A stretch of DNA of 64,000 bases, from NCBI GenBank assembly GCA_033239005.1, contig BSQZ01000101.1:284501-348500 (forward strand). The letters are read 5' to 3'. The position numbers were made by a program, and so were the translations under genes. This DNA is from Lamellibrachia satsuma. Taxonomy: Eukaryota > Annelida > Polychaeta > Sabellida > Siboglinidae. This document shows, in pieces, positions 11,595 through 20,925 of the stretch. Under the pieces are notes generated by a model. It saw only the letters and a program-made list of their open reading frames with translations. It ran no database searches and was not told the DNA's origin. Position 1 is the first letter of the stretch, and every line of letters starts with the position of its first letter.

Positions 11595-12107
11595 CACCCG
11601 AGTGTAAAGTGCCTGCTGTGTAAAGTGTCTGCAGTGTAAAGTGTCTGCAATGTAAAGTGGCTGCAGTGTAAAGTGCCTGCAATGTAAAGTGGCTGCAGTG
11701 TAAAGTGCCTGCTGTGTAAAGTGTCTGCAGTGTAAAGTGTCTGCAATGTAAAGTGCCTGCTGTGTAAAGTGCCTGCTGTGTAAAGTGTATGCAGTGTAAA
11801 GTGTCTACAGTGTAAAGTGTCTACAGTGTAACGTGCATGCAGTGTAAAGTGTATGCAATATAAAGTGGCTGCAGTGTAAAGTGCCTGCTGTGTAAAGTGT
11901 CTGCAGTGTGAAGTGTCTGCAATGTAAAGTGCCTGCTGTGTAAAGTGTCTGCTGTGTAAAGTGTCTGCAGTGTAAAGTGTCTACAGTGTAAAGTGTCTAC
12001 AGTGTAACGTGCATGCAGTGTAAAGTGTATGCAATGTAAAGTGTCTGCAATGTAAAGTGTCTGCAATGTAAAGTGTCTGAAGTGTAAAGTGGCTGCAGTG
12101 TAAAGTG
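11595..12107. repeat. 16-bp minisatellite with 176-bp higher-order unit
   Basis: About 32 tandem copies of a 16-base unit (consensus GTGTAAAGTGTCTGCA). The variant block containing GTAACGTGCATGC appears at about 11,828 and again at about 12,004. That is 176 bases apart, or eleven units, so a block of eleven was duplicated. It lies within the intron between the first two known exons. Bases 12,110-12,520 are AT-rich intron with three to four copies of an AAGATACAGGTGTGATACTA-like motif. Confidence 0.9.
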
Positions 12108-12520
12108 TCAAACACGTAATATTATTAGTTTACTTTGCTTTGTTTTCCTCACAAATTATATGTTGTGCGGGTTTAAACAACGAAAGTAACTATTGTTTAA
12201 AAGAGATCATAGAACTGTCATCATAGTTTCATCACTATTGTTATAAGATACAGATGTGATACTAATTGTATTATTATTATAATATACTAATTGTATTATT
12301 AGATACAGATCATATTTTGTGCGGATTTAAACAGTGACAATAGCCATTGCTTAAAGGAGAATATAGAAATATCATCATAGTTTTAATATTATAAGATACA
12401 GGTGTGATACTAATTGTATTATTATTATTATAAGATATAGGTGTGATACTAATTGTATTATTATTATAAGATACAGGTGTGATACTAATAGTATTATTCG
12501 TTTAATGTTACGCTCTACAG

Positions 12521-12755
12521 CGGCGCTTACTGGATATGCGTGTCGCCCAACTGCGCAGATGCCCGGGAGGTGTTCTGTGACATGCGCAGTGGCGGGTGGA
12601 CACTGATTGGTCAGCTCGGTGGCGTGAATGACAACATCTACGACAAATGGTTGGTGACAAATGTAAACACTGGACTGCTACGACGTCCTACGATTGAAAA
12701 CAGGACATTCGGTTGTATCGATGCAGTCGACTTGGCCGTCAATTATGCGCACGAG
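12521..12755 (+). CDS. Fibrinogen-C-like protein, middle exon
   Basis: Between a CTCTACAG acceptor and a perfect GTAAGT donor (12,756). It carries one base of a split codon and then 78 codons. The sequence opens GAYWICVSPNCADAREVFCDM, which matches the start of fibrinogen-related domains (G-x-Y-W-I ... A-x-x-V-x-CDM). It goes on to SGGWTLIGQLGGVNDNIYDK and CIDAVDLAVNYAHE. Four cysteines are present. Such domains are usually secreted and bind sugars or partner proteins; the ligand cannot be told here. No upstream methionine is needed because this is an internal exon. Confidence 0.75.
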
Positions 12756-12990
12756 GTAAGTCGTTTCATGTAGTCAAGCAAGATAAGAAATGTAACTTTT
12801 TTACAGCTGACAGTGTAGGGTGTTTTATCTGCGGGCAGCCAAGCTTAAGACCACATTGTTGGGACACTTCCAGGGTTTACGGGACAGTGCTTTTTGGGTA
12901 GTTGCTTTGTATTGTACATTGCGATTTGAAACCAAACTAATATTTGCAATATAATTATATAATGATACAATGAGGCTGACTGTTAGTAGA

Positions 12991-13061
12991 GACGGAGTGG
13001 CTCAGAGGTTAGAACATCGGACTCTTAATCAAGAGGACACGGGTTCGAATCGTGTTGCTGC
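12991..13061 (+). repeat. tRNA-Lys-like SINE head or tRNA pseudogene
   Basis: Contains a good A box (TGGCTCAGAGG) and B box (GGTTCGAATCG), and an anticodon region ACTCTTAATC that resembles tRNA-Lys(CTT). The anticodon stem does not pair well and the acceptor ends do not match, so it is not a working tRNA. It lies in the second intron of the fibrinogen-like gene exactly where homology with copy A's intron stops, consistent with a SINE insertion. A degenerate relative with a B box is at about 7,715. Confidence 0.55.
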
Positions 13062-13515
13062 TGATTCGAATCGTGGGCAATTTGTTTCACTCCACTTTGC
13101 CTCAGTTCACTCAACCGTATTTCTACATGAATATCTGGCTATAGACAATGATGGATATATTTGATACTTTATTAATTAATTACAATGGTTGAATATTTCC
13201 CAGATATGTCGAGTCTGTGGTGGCATGGGTTATAAATGTCAAGATTCATACGATATTTATTTAATCTATGTTTACATAATTAAGTGGATTAGTAACTTAG
13301 TTCCTTCCGATGGTTTGTGAACCCGTCCTGGTTGTTTCGTCTACCATTATTGAGCGAGATTAATGTAGCATTTTACTTAAAAGATTTGTACTCTTGAAAA
13401 ACCAGTTTCGCGCCTTCAGTTTGCCTGATAGTTTTTGATACTGAATAACCTGGCGAAAAAGTTCAATATTAATAAGACAAAGGCAACAATTCACATTTCT
13501 TGTGCTCATATTCAG

Positions 13516-13950
13516 AACCGTCTCAGCAGCGGAGAGAATGGCACTGGTATGGGTCAGTTCTGGGTGGAGTGGGACTTGCCGGCAGACAGGGACGTGGCCA
13601 CCTTCTGGAGGCACTCTGTGGGCGCGAGTGTTGTACGATCTGCGACGGACCACGATGTCGAAGTAAGAAGCTCGTTTGCTCCCAAACGTACTTGCTGCCA
13701 GAACAAATACGGAATCGGGCCTGTCGTCAGCTGGGGTGGAGGGTTCCCAACCACCATTTGTTACGGCGCAGGAAACAATGATTTGTGCATGAATGTCGAT
13801 GTGATGTCTCCTGGGGCATCCGGGGATGGTTTTGATAAAGATTTTCCTTTGTTTGATGCTCCGACTAGTAACAGCGATTGGCCTAATAGATATGACAAAG
13901 GCAGACCTTCTAAAGGCGGACCACCGTTTCTGTCTGTGTGGCTGCGCTAA
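13516..13950 (+). CDS. Fibrinogen-C-like protein, last exon
   Basis: Starts after a CATATTCAG acceptor in phase 0, matching the phase-0 end of the previous exon, and runs 144 codons to a TAA. Recognisable blocks are GMGQFWVEWDLPADRDV, FWRHSVGAS, CCQNKYGIGPVVSWGGGFP, NDLCMNVDVMSPG, and SNSDWPNRYDKG. It ends GPPFLSVWLR. The three exons give about 248 residues, near the size of a fibrinogen-C domain plus a short leader. The protein is likely extracellular. The family assignment rests on the YWI...VFCDM...GGWTLIG start; the C-terminal half lacks the classical calcium-binding loop I would look for, so 'fibrinogen-like' is meant loosely. Copies A and B differ mostly by decay in A. Confidence 0.75.
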   Translation, partial: NRLSSGENGTGMGQFWVEWDLPADRDVATFWRHSVGASVVRSATDHDVEVRSSFAPKRTCCQNKYGIGPVVSWGGGFPTTICYGAGNNDLCMNVDVMSPGASGDGFDKDFPLFDAPTSNSDWPNRYDKGRPSKGGPPFLSVWLR

Positions 13951-13954
13951 TAAA
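13949..13954 (+). promoter_or_regulatory. AATAAA overlapping the stop codon
   Basis: The stop and the next bases read TAATAAA, so a canonical polyadenylation hexamer starts inside the stop codon of the fibrinogen-like gene. The decayed copy has CTAAATA there instead. If used, it would give an almost absent 3' UTR. No other strong signal was noted close by. Confidence 0.35.
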
Positions 13955-14604
13955 CATGTTGCACACGTTGAGGGATGCGACAATCTTTCGCTTTCAAAAT
14001 ATTTGAAGAACAGACTGAAGACAAGATAATTTTTCAATGCAAACTCCTAGTAATGTTGTGTACGAGCTTAGGTTTGTAATGTGATATTAATTAAATGAAA
14101 GGTCTTGGCATCTAAACACAAATATATCAAAAAGTGTATAAATGTGCTCGCAAGTCTACGCGAACTCAGAAGCTGCGACGTATACCTATCCTACAAATTT
14201 CGTTATATCAAATGTTGTCAACCTGCTGCCGATCGAAGCACATAAAGTTATATTAACGTTTTAGTATCTAGACGTTTGCTAGCAACCCACGTAATGGAAT
14301 GGGTGTATTACATGTGATGTGAACGTCAGCAGTCTCATACGAGTAAGCATGTCGGCCGATTATATTGCGAATCAATGCATATTGCCGCGGGAAAACTTGA
14401 GGCGGCAGCAATTTAAGGCCCAGAACTAGGGTGTTTCATTTAATCGAAACATCGATGTATCGTAACAATTGATGTAACAATGCAGCCAATCGACACTACA
14501 TCATACTATCGGTGATTGTTTGTCGGTAGTTCCCTGAACTATCTATTGGGGAAATCAGCATGACAATTATATGACTGTAACGCTGTTCATAAACAAACGT
14601 TGTT

Positions 14605-14785
14605 ATCATTGACGTGGTAATGTTGCTTATATGTGAGGGAAGCATATAACATGTACATCGCAGTGTCATCACAGAGATAACGCAATACTCATGAAACTGT
14701 CGCAACAGTATTGTAATAGCGGTGATACTATCACAACAGTAAATAGCCCTAGTTGTCGCCCCCCCCCACCCACCCCACCCCCGCA
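14605..14785 (+). repeat. Duplicated segment and C-rich tract
   Basis: 14,605-14,750 pairs with 8,695-8,840. It is followed at 14,760-14,783 by runs of C (nine, three, four and five) that would allow a G-quadruplex on the minus strand. Bases 14,050-14,600 contain no recognised gene. Confidence 0.6.
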
Positions 14786-14914
14786 CCAAGACGCCTGTGA
14801 ATCAGCCAACGCACTGTGCTTAATACAATTGCAGAATATGCTGACAAATATATGTTGCATTTATTTATAATAAATCTTATAAACACAATTTTAGATTATC
14901 TGCTCCGTAAATAT

Positions 14915-14918
<4 letters not shown>

Positions 14919-14974
<56 letters not shown>
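14919..14974. repeat. (TA)n then (CA)n microsatellite
   Basis: About 21 TA units followed directly by about seven CA units. Flanks are AT-rich and non-coding. Confidence 0.9.
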
Positions 14975-14975
<1 letters not shown>

Positions 14976-15049
14976 TAATTGTGGACAACTGTCTGTTTGG
15001 GTGTACCGTGTTAAAAAGTCCATTTGTATTCTTAAAACTCCTCAACTGA

Positions 15050-16009
15050 TTTAGCCCGTCACAAATCCTGTTCGTTTGTGTGCAAATATGTTGTGTGTGA
15101 ATAGTATATGTGACATCCGCAGTCGATGTGCTATAAAAATGCAATTTTTTGTGTAAATCATCAAAATAAGTTACTGTGATCCTTAGACCTGGTAAGGCCC
15201 AAAATAGTGGATACCCAAAATGTTAAACACAATACGGGTCAATGCCGATCATCGACGTGATTTCCATCCTCTCGCCGATCACTTGACAAAGTTGCACAAT
15301 TTCACCACATTTTCACTTCAGTTAATGTTTGATGAAACAGTAAGTAAATTATTACCTTCTTTGACGATTTCATCAAAAATACATACAACAGTTGCACAAA
15401 CGAGCTAGCACGTTGCAGTGGGTGCTAGGTAGGTTTGGTTTTCCGCAAAAATTAATTTTAATTGAGATTAGCATAACAATCGAAATGAGGAGGAAACTTT
15501 AATATCTTGTTCACGTCGAGCTTGATGCGAGTTATTTCAATTGTTAAACAGTTGTTAAACATCGAAGTACTAGCCAGATAGGCAACAATCCCATCGGCGC
15601 CACAGTCGGTAATGCTGACATTTCAATTACGCAATCTTCGCTATTCTAGATAAGATAATTATTAGTATCAATAATCGTCTTCTGAACGTGTCCAGTCGTG
15701 TTAAATTGGTGCTAATAAATATTAATTTTCCAGGGGTCATTTGCAATCGTGCAAGGTTTTTTCAGTATCACTAATCACGTTCAACGGGTAAGGTCGCAAG
15801 CTTCAGCGACAAAGTGTCTAGCCTTGCTTGTGTTCCTGCTGCACATCAGCCAGTGTCAGTGGAGTCTGCGTGTGTCGGTCCCCTCTTCATTTTAGTTGCA
15901 CGTGGTTAGATTTTATTATCTCTTTTAGGTGCATAGCCCCAACACCATGACTTTTATTTCGTTTTAACTAGTTCCACTCGGTGTGTCTTTGACATATTTG
16001 TCGTTTCAG
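15050..16009. other. No gene recognised; one dispersed repeat
   Basis: AT-rich sequence without a convincing exon. Bases about 15,885-15,975 (core AGGTGCATAGCCCCAACAC) belong to a dispersed repeat also found at about 27,470-27,560 on the same strand, and at about 62,010-62,100 and 63,110-63,190 on the other strand. Confidence 0.6.
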
Positions 16010-16096
16010 GTACGCGATGGACGTGACCAACATTACTGCCTCGAAGCAGGACCACCACGTGTATGTGATGGAGATTATGCATCGTTGGCGACTACA
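16010..16096 (+). CDS. Orphan exon candidate, unknown product
   Basis: An 87-base interval lies between a pyrimidine-rich acceptor (TGTCGTTTCAG) and an excellent donor (ACA|GTGAGT). Two frames are open. One reads YAMDVTNITASKQDHHVYVM and on, with an N-glycosylation sequon; the other reads VRDGRDQHYCLEAGPPRVCD and on. Neither is recognised and no partner exon was found on either side. The splice borders are its only strong support. Confidence 0.25.
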
Positions 16097-16704
16097 GTGA
16101 GTCTAGTCCGGTAGCTCAGGGCCACGTTTTAATGAGACACTCGACTAAGGAATCAAACTTAGCACACGTGTAGTCTATTTCTTTAGAATACAATCTGGCG
16201 AGAGGCGCACGGGCTGGTGGCCGAGTTCACTGTCAGTTAAACGTCAAAGTTCATAATATAACTTGGTGGTTGGTAACTACTTTAATAATCTTGAATTAGC
16301 CTAGAATTTTATTTTACCTTTGAAATCTTGAAAAGATACTTTTTTGTAAAATCAATATATAGGTATCAAATCCAAGACGGCAGCCTGGTCGCCATTTTGA
16401 TTCATACAGATCTAATAACACAAGGACACCACCCGTTCCAGAAAAAATGTGGTTATAACTGTGACTGCACAAAAAGTTGACGTCACTAATCTCGTAGAAC
16501 AGGCTATGAAAGGCGAAATAGGATGGGTTCAATGGAGTATTCAGCTAATATCACAGGATACACTACATAAGAGTAAATATATCATACGTCTAGTCAGCCG
16601 CAGCCAACACATCATTAATTAAAAATACCCTCATGCACATGAGCTTATGGTCTTCCATAACCTTTGCTGTGTTTAAGAGAACGTGGTAAGCACATTTTCG
16701 ACTG

Positions 16705-17085
16705 ATGGAAGCAGTTTGTACAAACGTATGCACATTATTTATTGGCAAAGTCAGGCAATACATTACAAATGACCCATGTAAGATTCTAGTCCAGGCACTA
16801 GTAACATCTCGCCTGGACTATGGAAACGCGCTACTGCAAGGTTTGCCTCAGGTGCTAATTGAACGATTGCAGCGTATACATAACTGCGCTGATCGCCTAA
16901 TCACCAGGTCACGCAACAGCGAACACATAATGCCTGTGTTACGTGAGCTACATTGGCTTATGGTGAAATACCGGCTAAGCTTTAAGGTTAACACCTTCAC
17001 GTATAAAGTGCTCAGCGGATTGACACCGGCATACATGAGTGACATTGTGCAGAAACATCATGTGTTCTTACGTCAAGTGATATAG
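16705..17085 (+). mobile_element. CR1/L2-like LINE, C-terminal RT fragment
   Basis: Encodes ILVQALVTSRLDYGNALLQG, LQRIHNCADRLITRS, PVLRELHWLMVKYRLSFKV and YKVLSGLTPAYMSD. This is the well-known C-terminal block of CR1/L2-type LINEs (LVxALVxSRLDYxNALLxGLP ... PVLxxLHWLPVxxRIxFK). The frame is open for 126 codons but lacks the catalytic RT core and the 5' part. Bases 16,100-16,700 show no gene. Confidence 0.8.
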
Positions 17086-17310
17086 CAGTACGGGCTCTGT
17101 GTAGAATGACATAACATGTGTTCTTACGGCAAGTGATATAGCAGTACGGGGTCTGTGAGGAATGAGAGAACATGTGTTCTTACGTCAAGTGATATAGCAG
17201 TACGGGCTCTGTGAGGAATGACAGAACATGTGTTCGTACGTCAAGTGATACAGCAGTACGGGCTCTATGTAGAATGGCAGAACATGTGTTCTTACTTCAA
17301 GTGATAAACC
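17060..17310. repeat. 56-bp tandem repeat
   Basis: About four and a half copies of a unit containing TGTTCTTACGTCAAGTGATA, then GCAGTACGGGCTCTGTG, starting inside the end of the LINE fragment and running past its stop. The array appears to have grown from the LINE's own 3' codons (VFLRQV). Confidence 0.8.
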
Positions 17311-17689
17311 TTTCTAGGGATAAAATGCTTTTCATGTTCTGGAAAGCCGCTTTGGCCTGGCAAATTCGTCTTTTGATATCACTGTACCGGCCTTCAGCGT
17401 TATCACTGATCCAAGATAATGAAACTTATGAAACTGTTTAGGAACAATCCTATTTATAGGTTGTTGCATGTTGGCGTAACATCCCGTTTATTAGGTTCTT
17501 GCAGGTTGGCGTAAACAAATTTTGTTGGATGACCATGGTTTATGTTTTCTTAATATTTAGAGACTGGCATTTCTTCTATCATTCCCTGATTGTTGTGGTA
17601 ATGGTAATGGTGCGCTAAACGTGGTCCTTAGTCCAATGGTGGCCACATAATGGTAGGGGTTGACCGATAATGATGTTGACTAAAGGTGA

Positions 17690-18430
17690 GTGCTACAGAG
17701 CAGCGCATGAGTGCTACATAGTAGCGGGTGAGTGCTACCGAAACAGGGCGTGAGTGCTACCGAGCAGCGCATAAGTGCTACCGAGCAGCGCATGAGTGCT
17801 ACAGAGCAGCGCATCAGTGCTACCGAACAGGGCGTCAGTGCTACCGAGCAGCGCATGAGTGCTACCGAACAGCATGTCAGCGCTACCAAGCGGCGCGTGA
17901 GTGCTACAGAGCAGCACACCAGTGCTACCGAACAGGGCGTCAGTGCTACCGAGCAGTCACGAGAGCTACCGAGCAGCTCGGGCGCGAGATGCGGCGAGAG
18001 TTGTGCGAGATACGAGAGTTGTTGCAGGCGGCCCTGCCGAATGAAGCAAACGTTGTTGCCGCGACAGTATCATGCAGTCAGGAAGCTACCATAGCCACCA
18101 CCAATACAGGTATTGTGGGTTTGAATGCTATGACGATAGAAGCACATGGTATTTAGCTTGGTGTTGCCACCATATTGCTACATGCTCGTGTGTCAGAGAA
18201 TATAAGTGACAATTTAGGGTGTACGTTGAAATTCGCTCATGTACCTACCATAGCATCAGAAATAAACGTTTCCCAACAAGGCATCTCGTTGGCTGTACGG
18301 TCTGGGGATGGAGGTAACCCGCTGGCCAAGTTGGTTCCAGGCCCAATGAAGATTGTACGATATTTCTGTGACATTCCAGATTTACATGTCAGTGTCCCTG
18401 GTGAGACTTGACAATGCCCCGGATGCACCA
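17690..18430 (+). other. 21-bp array encoding heptads, with a coding-like 3' part
   Basis: About a dozen 21-base units (GAGTGCTACCGAGCAGCGCAT type) run from 17,690 to about 17,965. Because 21 is seven codons, one frame gives a heptad repeat (SATEQRM, SATEQRI, SATEQGV ...). Straight after the array another frame continues ATEQLGREMRRELCEIRELL, which looks like a coiled coil. A further open stretch lies at 18,175-18,411. A one-base shift separates the two frames. This could be a decayed gag-like or other coiled-coil protein; no family is recognised. Confidence 0.4.
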
Positions 18431-18589
18431 ACGCTGCTCAAGTACATGTATAAAGTTAGGAATATTTCATAACGTAATAGGCGAGGTTATGACTAGTAAT
18501 TGCGATCATTATGAGCTTTAGTTAAATGCAGCTCAGCATCCGGTGTCAAGGGTAACATCATAGGACAGAACACTCTTTCTCGACTCACT

Positions 18590-18740
18590 TACTCATCCAC
18601 TCACCGACTCACCCATCAACACAAACACTCACTCAGCCACTAACTCACTCACCACCCACCCACCCAAACACTCACTCAATCACCCACCCACCCACCCACC
18701 AACCAACCAACCCACTCACTCACTCACTCACTCACAAACT
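18590..18740. repeat. CACTCA/CACC-rich simple repeat
   Basis: Degenerate CACTCACTCACCCACC-type repeat. Bases 18,430-18,590 and 18,740-18,870 contain nothing recognised. Confidence 0.85.
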
Positions 18741-18869
18741 AACTCGCTCATTCAATGATATCGGCCACTGGAGTCGAACTCTCCAGACTCCAACCATCTG
18801 TCTCTCTATGCCTCATTGCCATGCTCAGCTCTCAAGGCTCCGGTCCAACACCTTCCGTTAGTCGATAAA

Positions 18870-19640
18870 TGGCTGGTCTGCCTTGGTTTGCTCTTTCGTG
18901 CACTTGTTGCCACATTATTGTCCTTGCTGCCGTTTGTAGCAGCGTCCAGCAAATAGTCGCCTCGTTTCTCACATCTTGTCTTTTACTTAGTTCGTTACAC
19001 TGCAGGGCTCTGTTTTAATCAGATGTTGCTGCATGTGTATGTTAAAAGCAGTTCATAACATTCTTGTGCGACACCCGTCTAGTTGTTTTTGAGTTTATTG
19101 TCATTGTCCAAGATGTGCATCCACAGGGGAACACAAACTCTGCCGATGATATGAACAAGAGCTGCTTAATTTGGCATGATAGTGAGACTTTCATATTTGG
19201 CTAAATCGTTTTAGTGCTTCCGTGCCAAAGTCTTCCTGGTCTTGGTGTTTTGGTTGTTGTGCCGACCCAGTTATTTGAAGGCAACGAACTTCTCCAAAGC
19301 AGATCCTTCCTTGGTAACGATATTGATATTTGTATGGTGGTTGTAGTTCATGAACTTGGTCTTTCCAGCATTAACCTTCAACGCAATCCTCGCACACAAC
19401 GATTCCACTCGCACGAGAAGACGCTGTGCCTGTATGGCTTCTGAGAAAAGAACCATATCATCTGTAAATTCAAAATATCTCATGACCTCGTGTTTGACAC
19501 ATCTTCGGTTTCTTCTTGTAACTTTTAATCCCAGTTCCTCGTCGTGTCCGTCTATTGTTGGTCCCAGTGCATAGTGGACACAACGAAACCTGAATCTCAA
19601 CTACAATCTCATCCTTCGTCGTGCCTATCAATGACTATCA
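18870..19640 (-). mobile_element. LINE RT fragment
   Basis: Minus strand 19,600-19,271 encodes GLKVTRRNRRCVKHEVMRYF and then FTDDMVLFSEA, an FADD-type catalytic box (here F-T-D-D), followed by KVNAGKTKFMN. This is the middle of a non-LTR reverse transcriptase related to the one at 8,896-9,440. It is truncated on both sides. Confidence 0.7.
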
Positions 19641-19724
19641 CAAAAAGGTATGGTGCGAGCGTGTCACCCTGCAAAACTCCTGCTAGGATCTCAAATAGCT
19701 AAATTTTCCCATTCCGTGGGAGAT

Positions 19725-19910
19725 TTAATAAGATTTGCCATCCAAGCCAAAGGCCCAGATGGAAAGTGGACAAGGAAGCCATTGGCTTATAGAGAGTCCA
19801 ACAATTTTCATCTACGTATTACCCGCCCACCTAAGATAGGTGTCAACTTTGCTTTTAAACGTGTTCACGCTGCTAGCAGTTACACAATCCACAGACAGTC
19901 TGTTCCATAA
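19725..19910 (-). mobile_element. LINE 3' end only
   Basis: Shares the 3' end sequence of the LINE at 5,655-7,330, including GCCATCCAAGCCAAAGGCCC (5,690 region) and AAGGAAGCCATTGGCTTAT. A 5'-truncated copy of the same family. Confidence 0.75.
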
Positions 19911-20012
19911 AAGCGCTTACCAGGCAACGAACAACCCTTGCCACTATGCTCTAAAGAGAGGCCAGCAATGTAACCGCCATGTCTGTGTTTTCGTTAATGA
20001 ATGCACATGGTG

Positions 20013-20925
20013 TGGTTAGGCATAAACAAAAAAAAATGTGTTTAGGTAACGGGCCCAAAAAACTTAGGTAGGGTAGGTAGGGAAATATTTGTTTGTATTA
20101 TATATTTTTTTTTACACTACAGTAAATTTATGGACACAGTTTATTACACCGACATTAAAAATGAAGCGTCTTCACCAATGGTAATAGTCAGTGCTGAATG
20201 TAGATATCTCGTAATAAAGTCGGTTTAATTAAAACAAAGAATAATGTTAAACTAAATCTTTAAAAATTACACTTTTGCAAAGTGTTTTGGTGGCATCTTG
20301 GCAGATGTTTTGCCCTTGCCTTCTTGCTCCTTAACAACTTATGCCACTTTGAAGGGCCGTCGTTGGCAGGATCCAGCGTGCATGAGATCATGATCAATTT
20401 ACATATAAGTGCCATAATCACGTTTATGACTGACGTCGGCGAGGTAAACAACGCGTCCGTGCGCGACACGGTCGTCCACGGTCCTTCCTCCTGTTCTGCC
20501 ATGGCGATTTCACACGATTCATCGCTGCAGCCATATTCTTTGGCAATGCTGTCAAACGTTTCGTTTGACAGTATAACAAGTTTCCGTGTAGGATTTTCAT
20601 GTGGAATAAGCACTGGCGTTTTATTACGCTGACTAGAGACGCAAGTGCCATCTTGTCAACCCTAGCCAACGTGATTCAGCATGTAACAAGACCGCTTATT
20701 GGGTGAAATCCCACCAATCACGCGTGCAGGCCCTAATAAGCTCGGTAGTGCACACATGTCATTGAATATGCAGGTTGCATTTTACTCGCGGGTTGTTTTA
20801 TTGGTTGTAGCTAAATGTAACAAAACGAGCATTGATTGAAATATCAAATAAAAAGACTAGGGTCAGCCCGTTTTTCTAGGTAGGGTCGGAAACGCTCCTT
20901 TTGTCGCCTACGCCTAATAGCAATC
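20013..20925 (-). mobile_element. Possible DNA-element with small ORF and imperfect inverted ends
   Basis: The left end (TTAGGCATAAAC ... ACGGGCCC ... GGTAGGGTAGG) and the complement of the right end (TTAGGCGTAGGCGAC ... CCTACC ... ACGGGC) look like degenerate inverted termini. On the minus strand an open frame from about 20,660 to 20,260 reads KTPVLIPHENPTRKLVILSN, then AKEYGCSDESCEIAMAEQEE, and ends in LQKCNF. From the first ATG it has 117 codons. The protein is not recognised. Whether it is a captured gene, a transposon protein or a chance frame cannot be decided. Confidence 0.35.

Noticed and set aside
11225..11623. 132-codon frame with a Ser/Pro-rich end
   Set aside because: It crosses the accepted exon in another frame and then runs through a (GTC/GCC)n simple repeat.
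12991..13061. A functional tRNA-Lys gene
   Set aside because: The A and B boxes are good, but the anticodon stem and acceptor ends do not pair, so it is treated as a SINE head or pseudo-tRNA.
13360..14037. 225-codon minus-strand frame
   Set aside because: It is antisense to the last exon of the fibrinogen-like gene, which has phase-matched splice sites and a paralogue; the antisense frame is a shadow.
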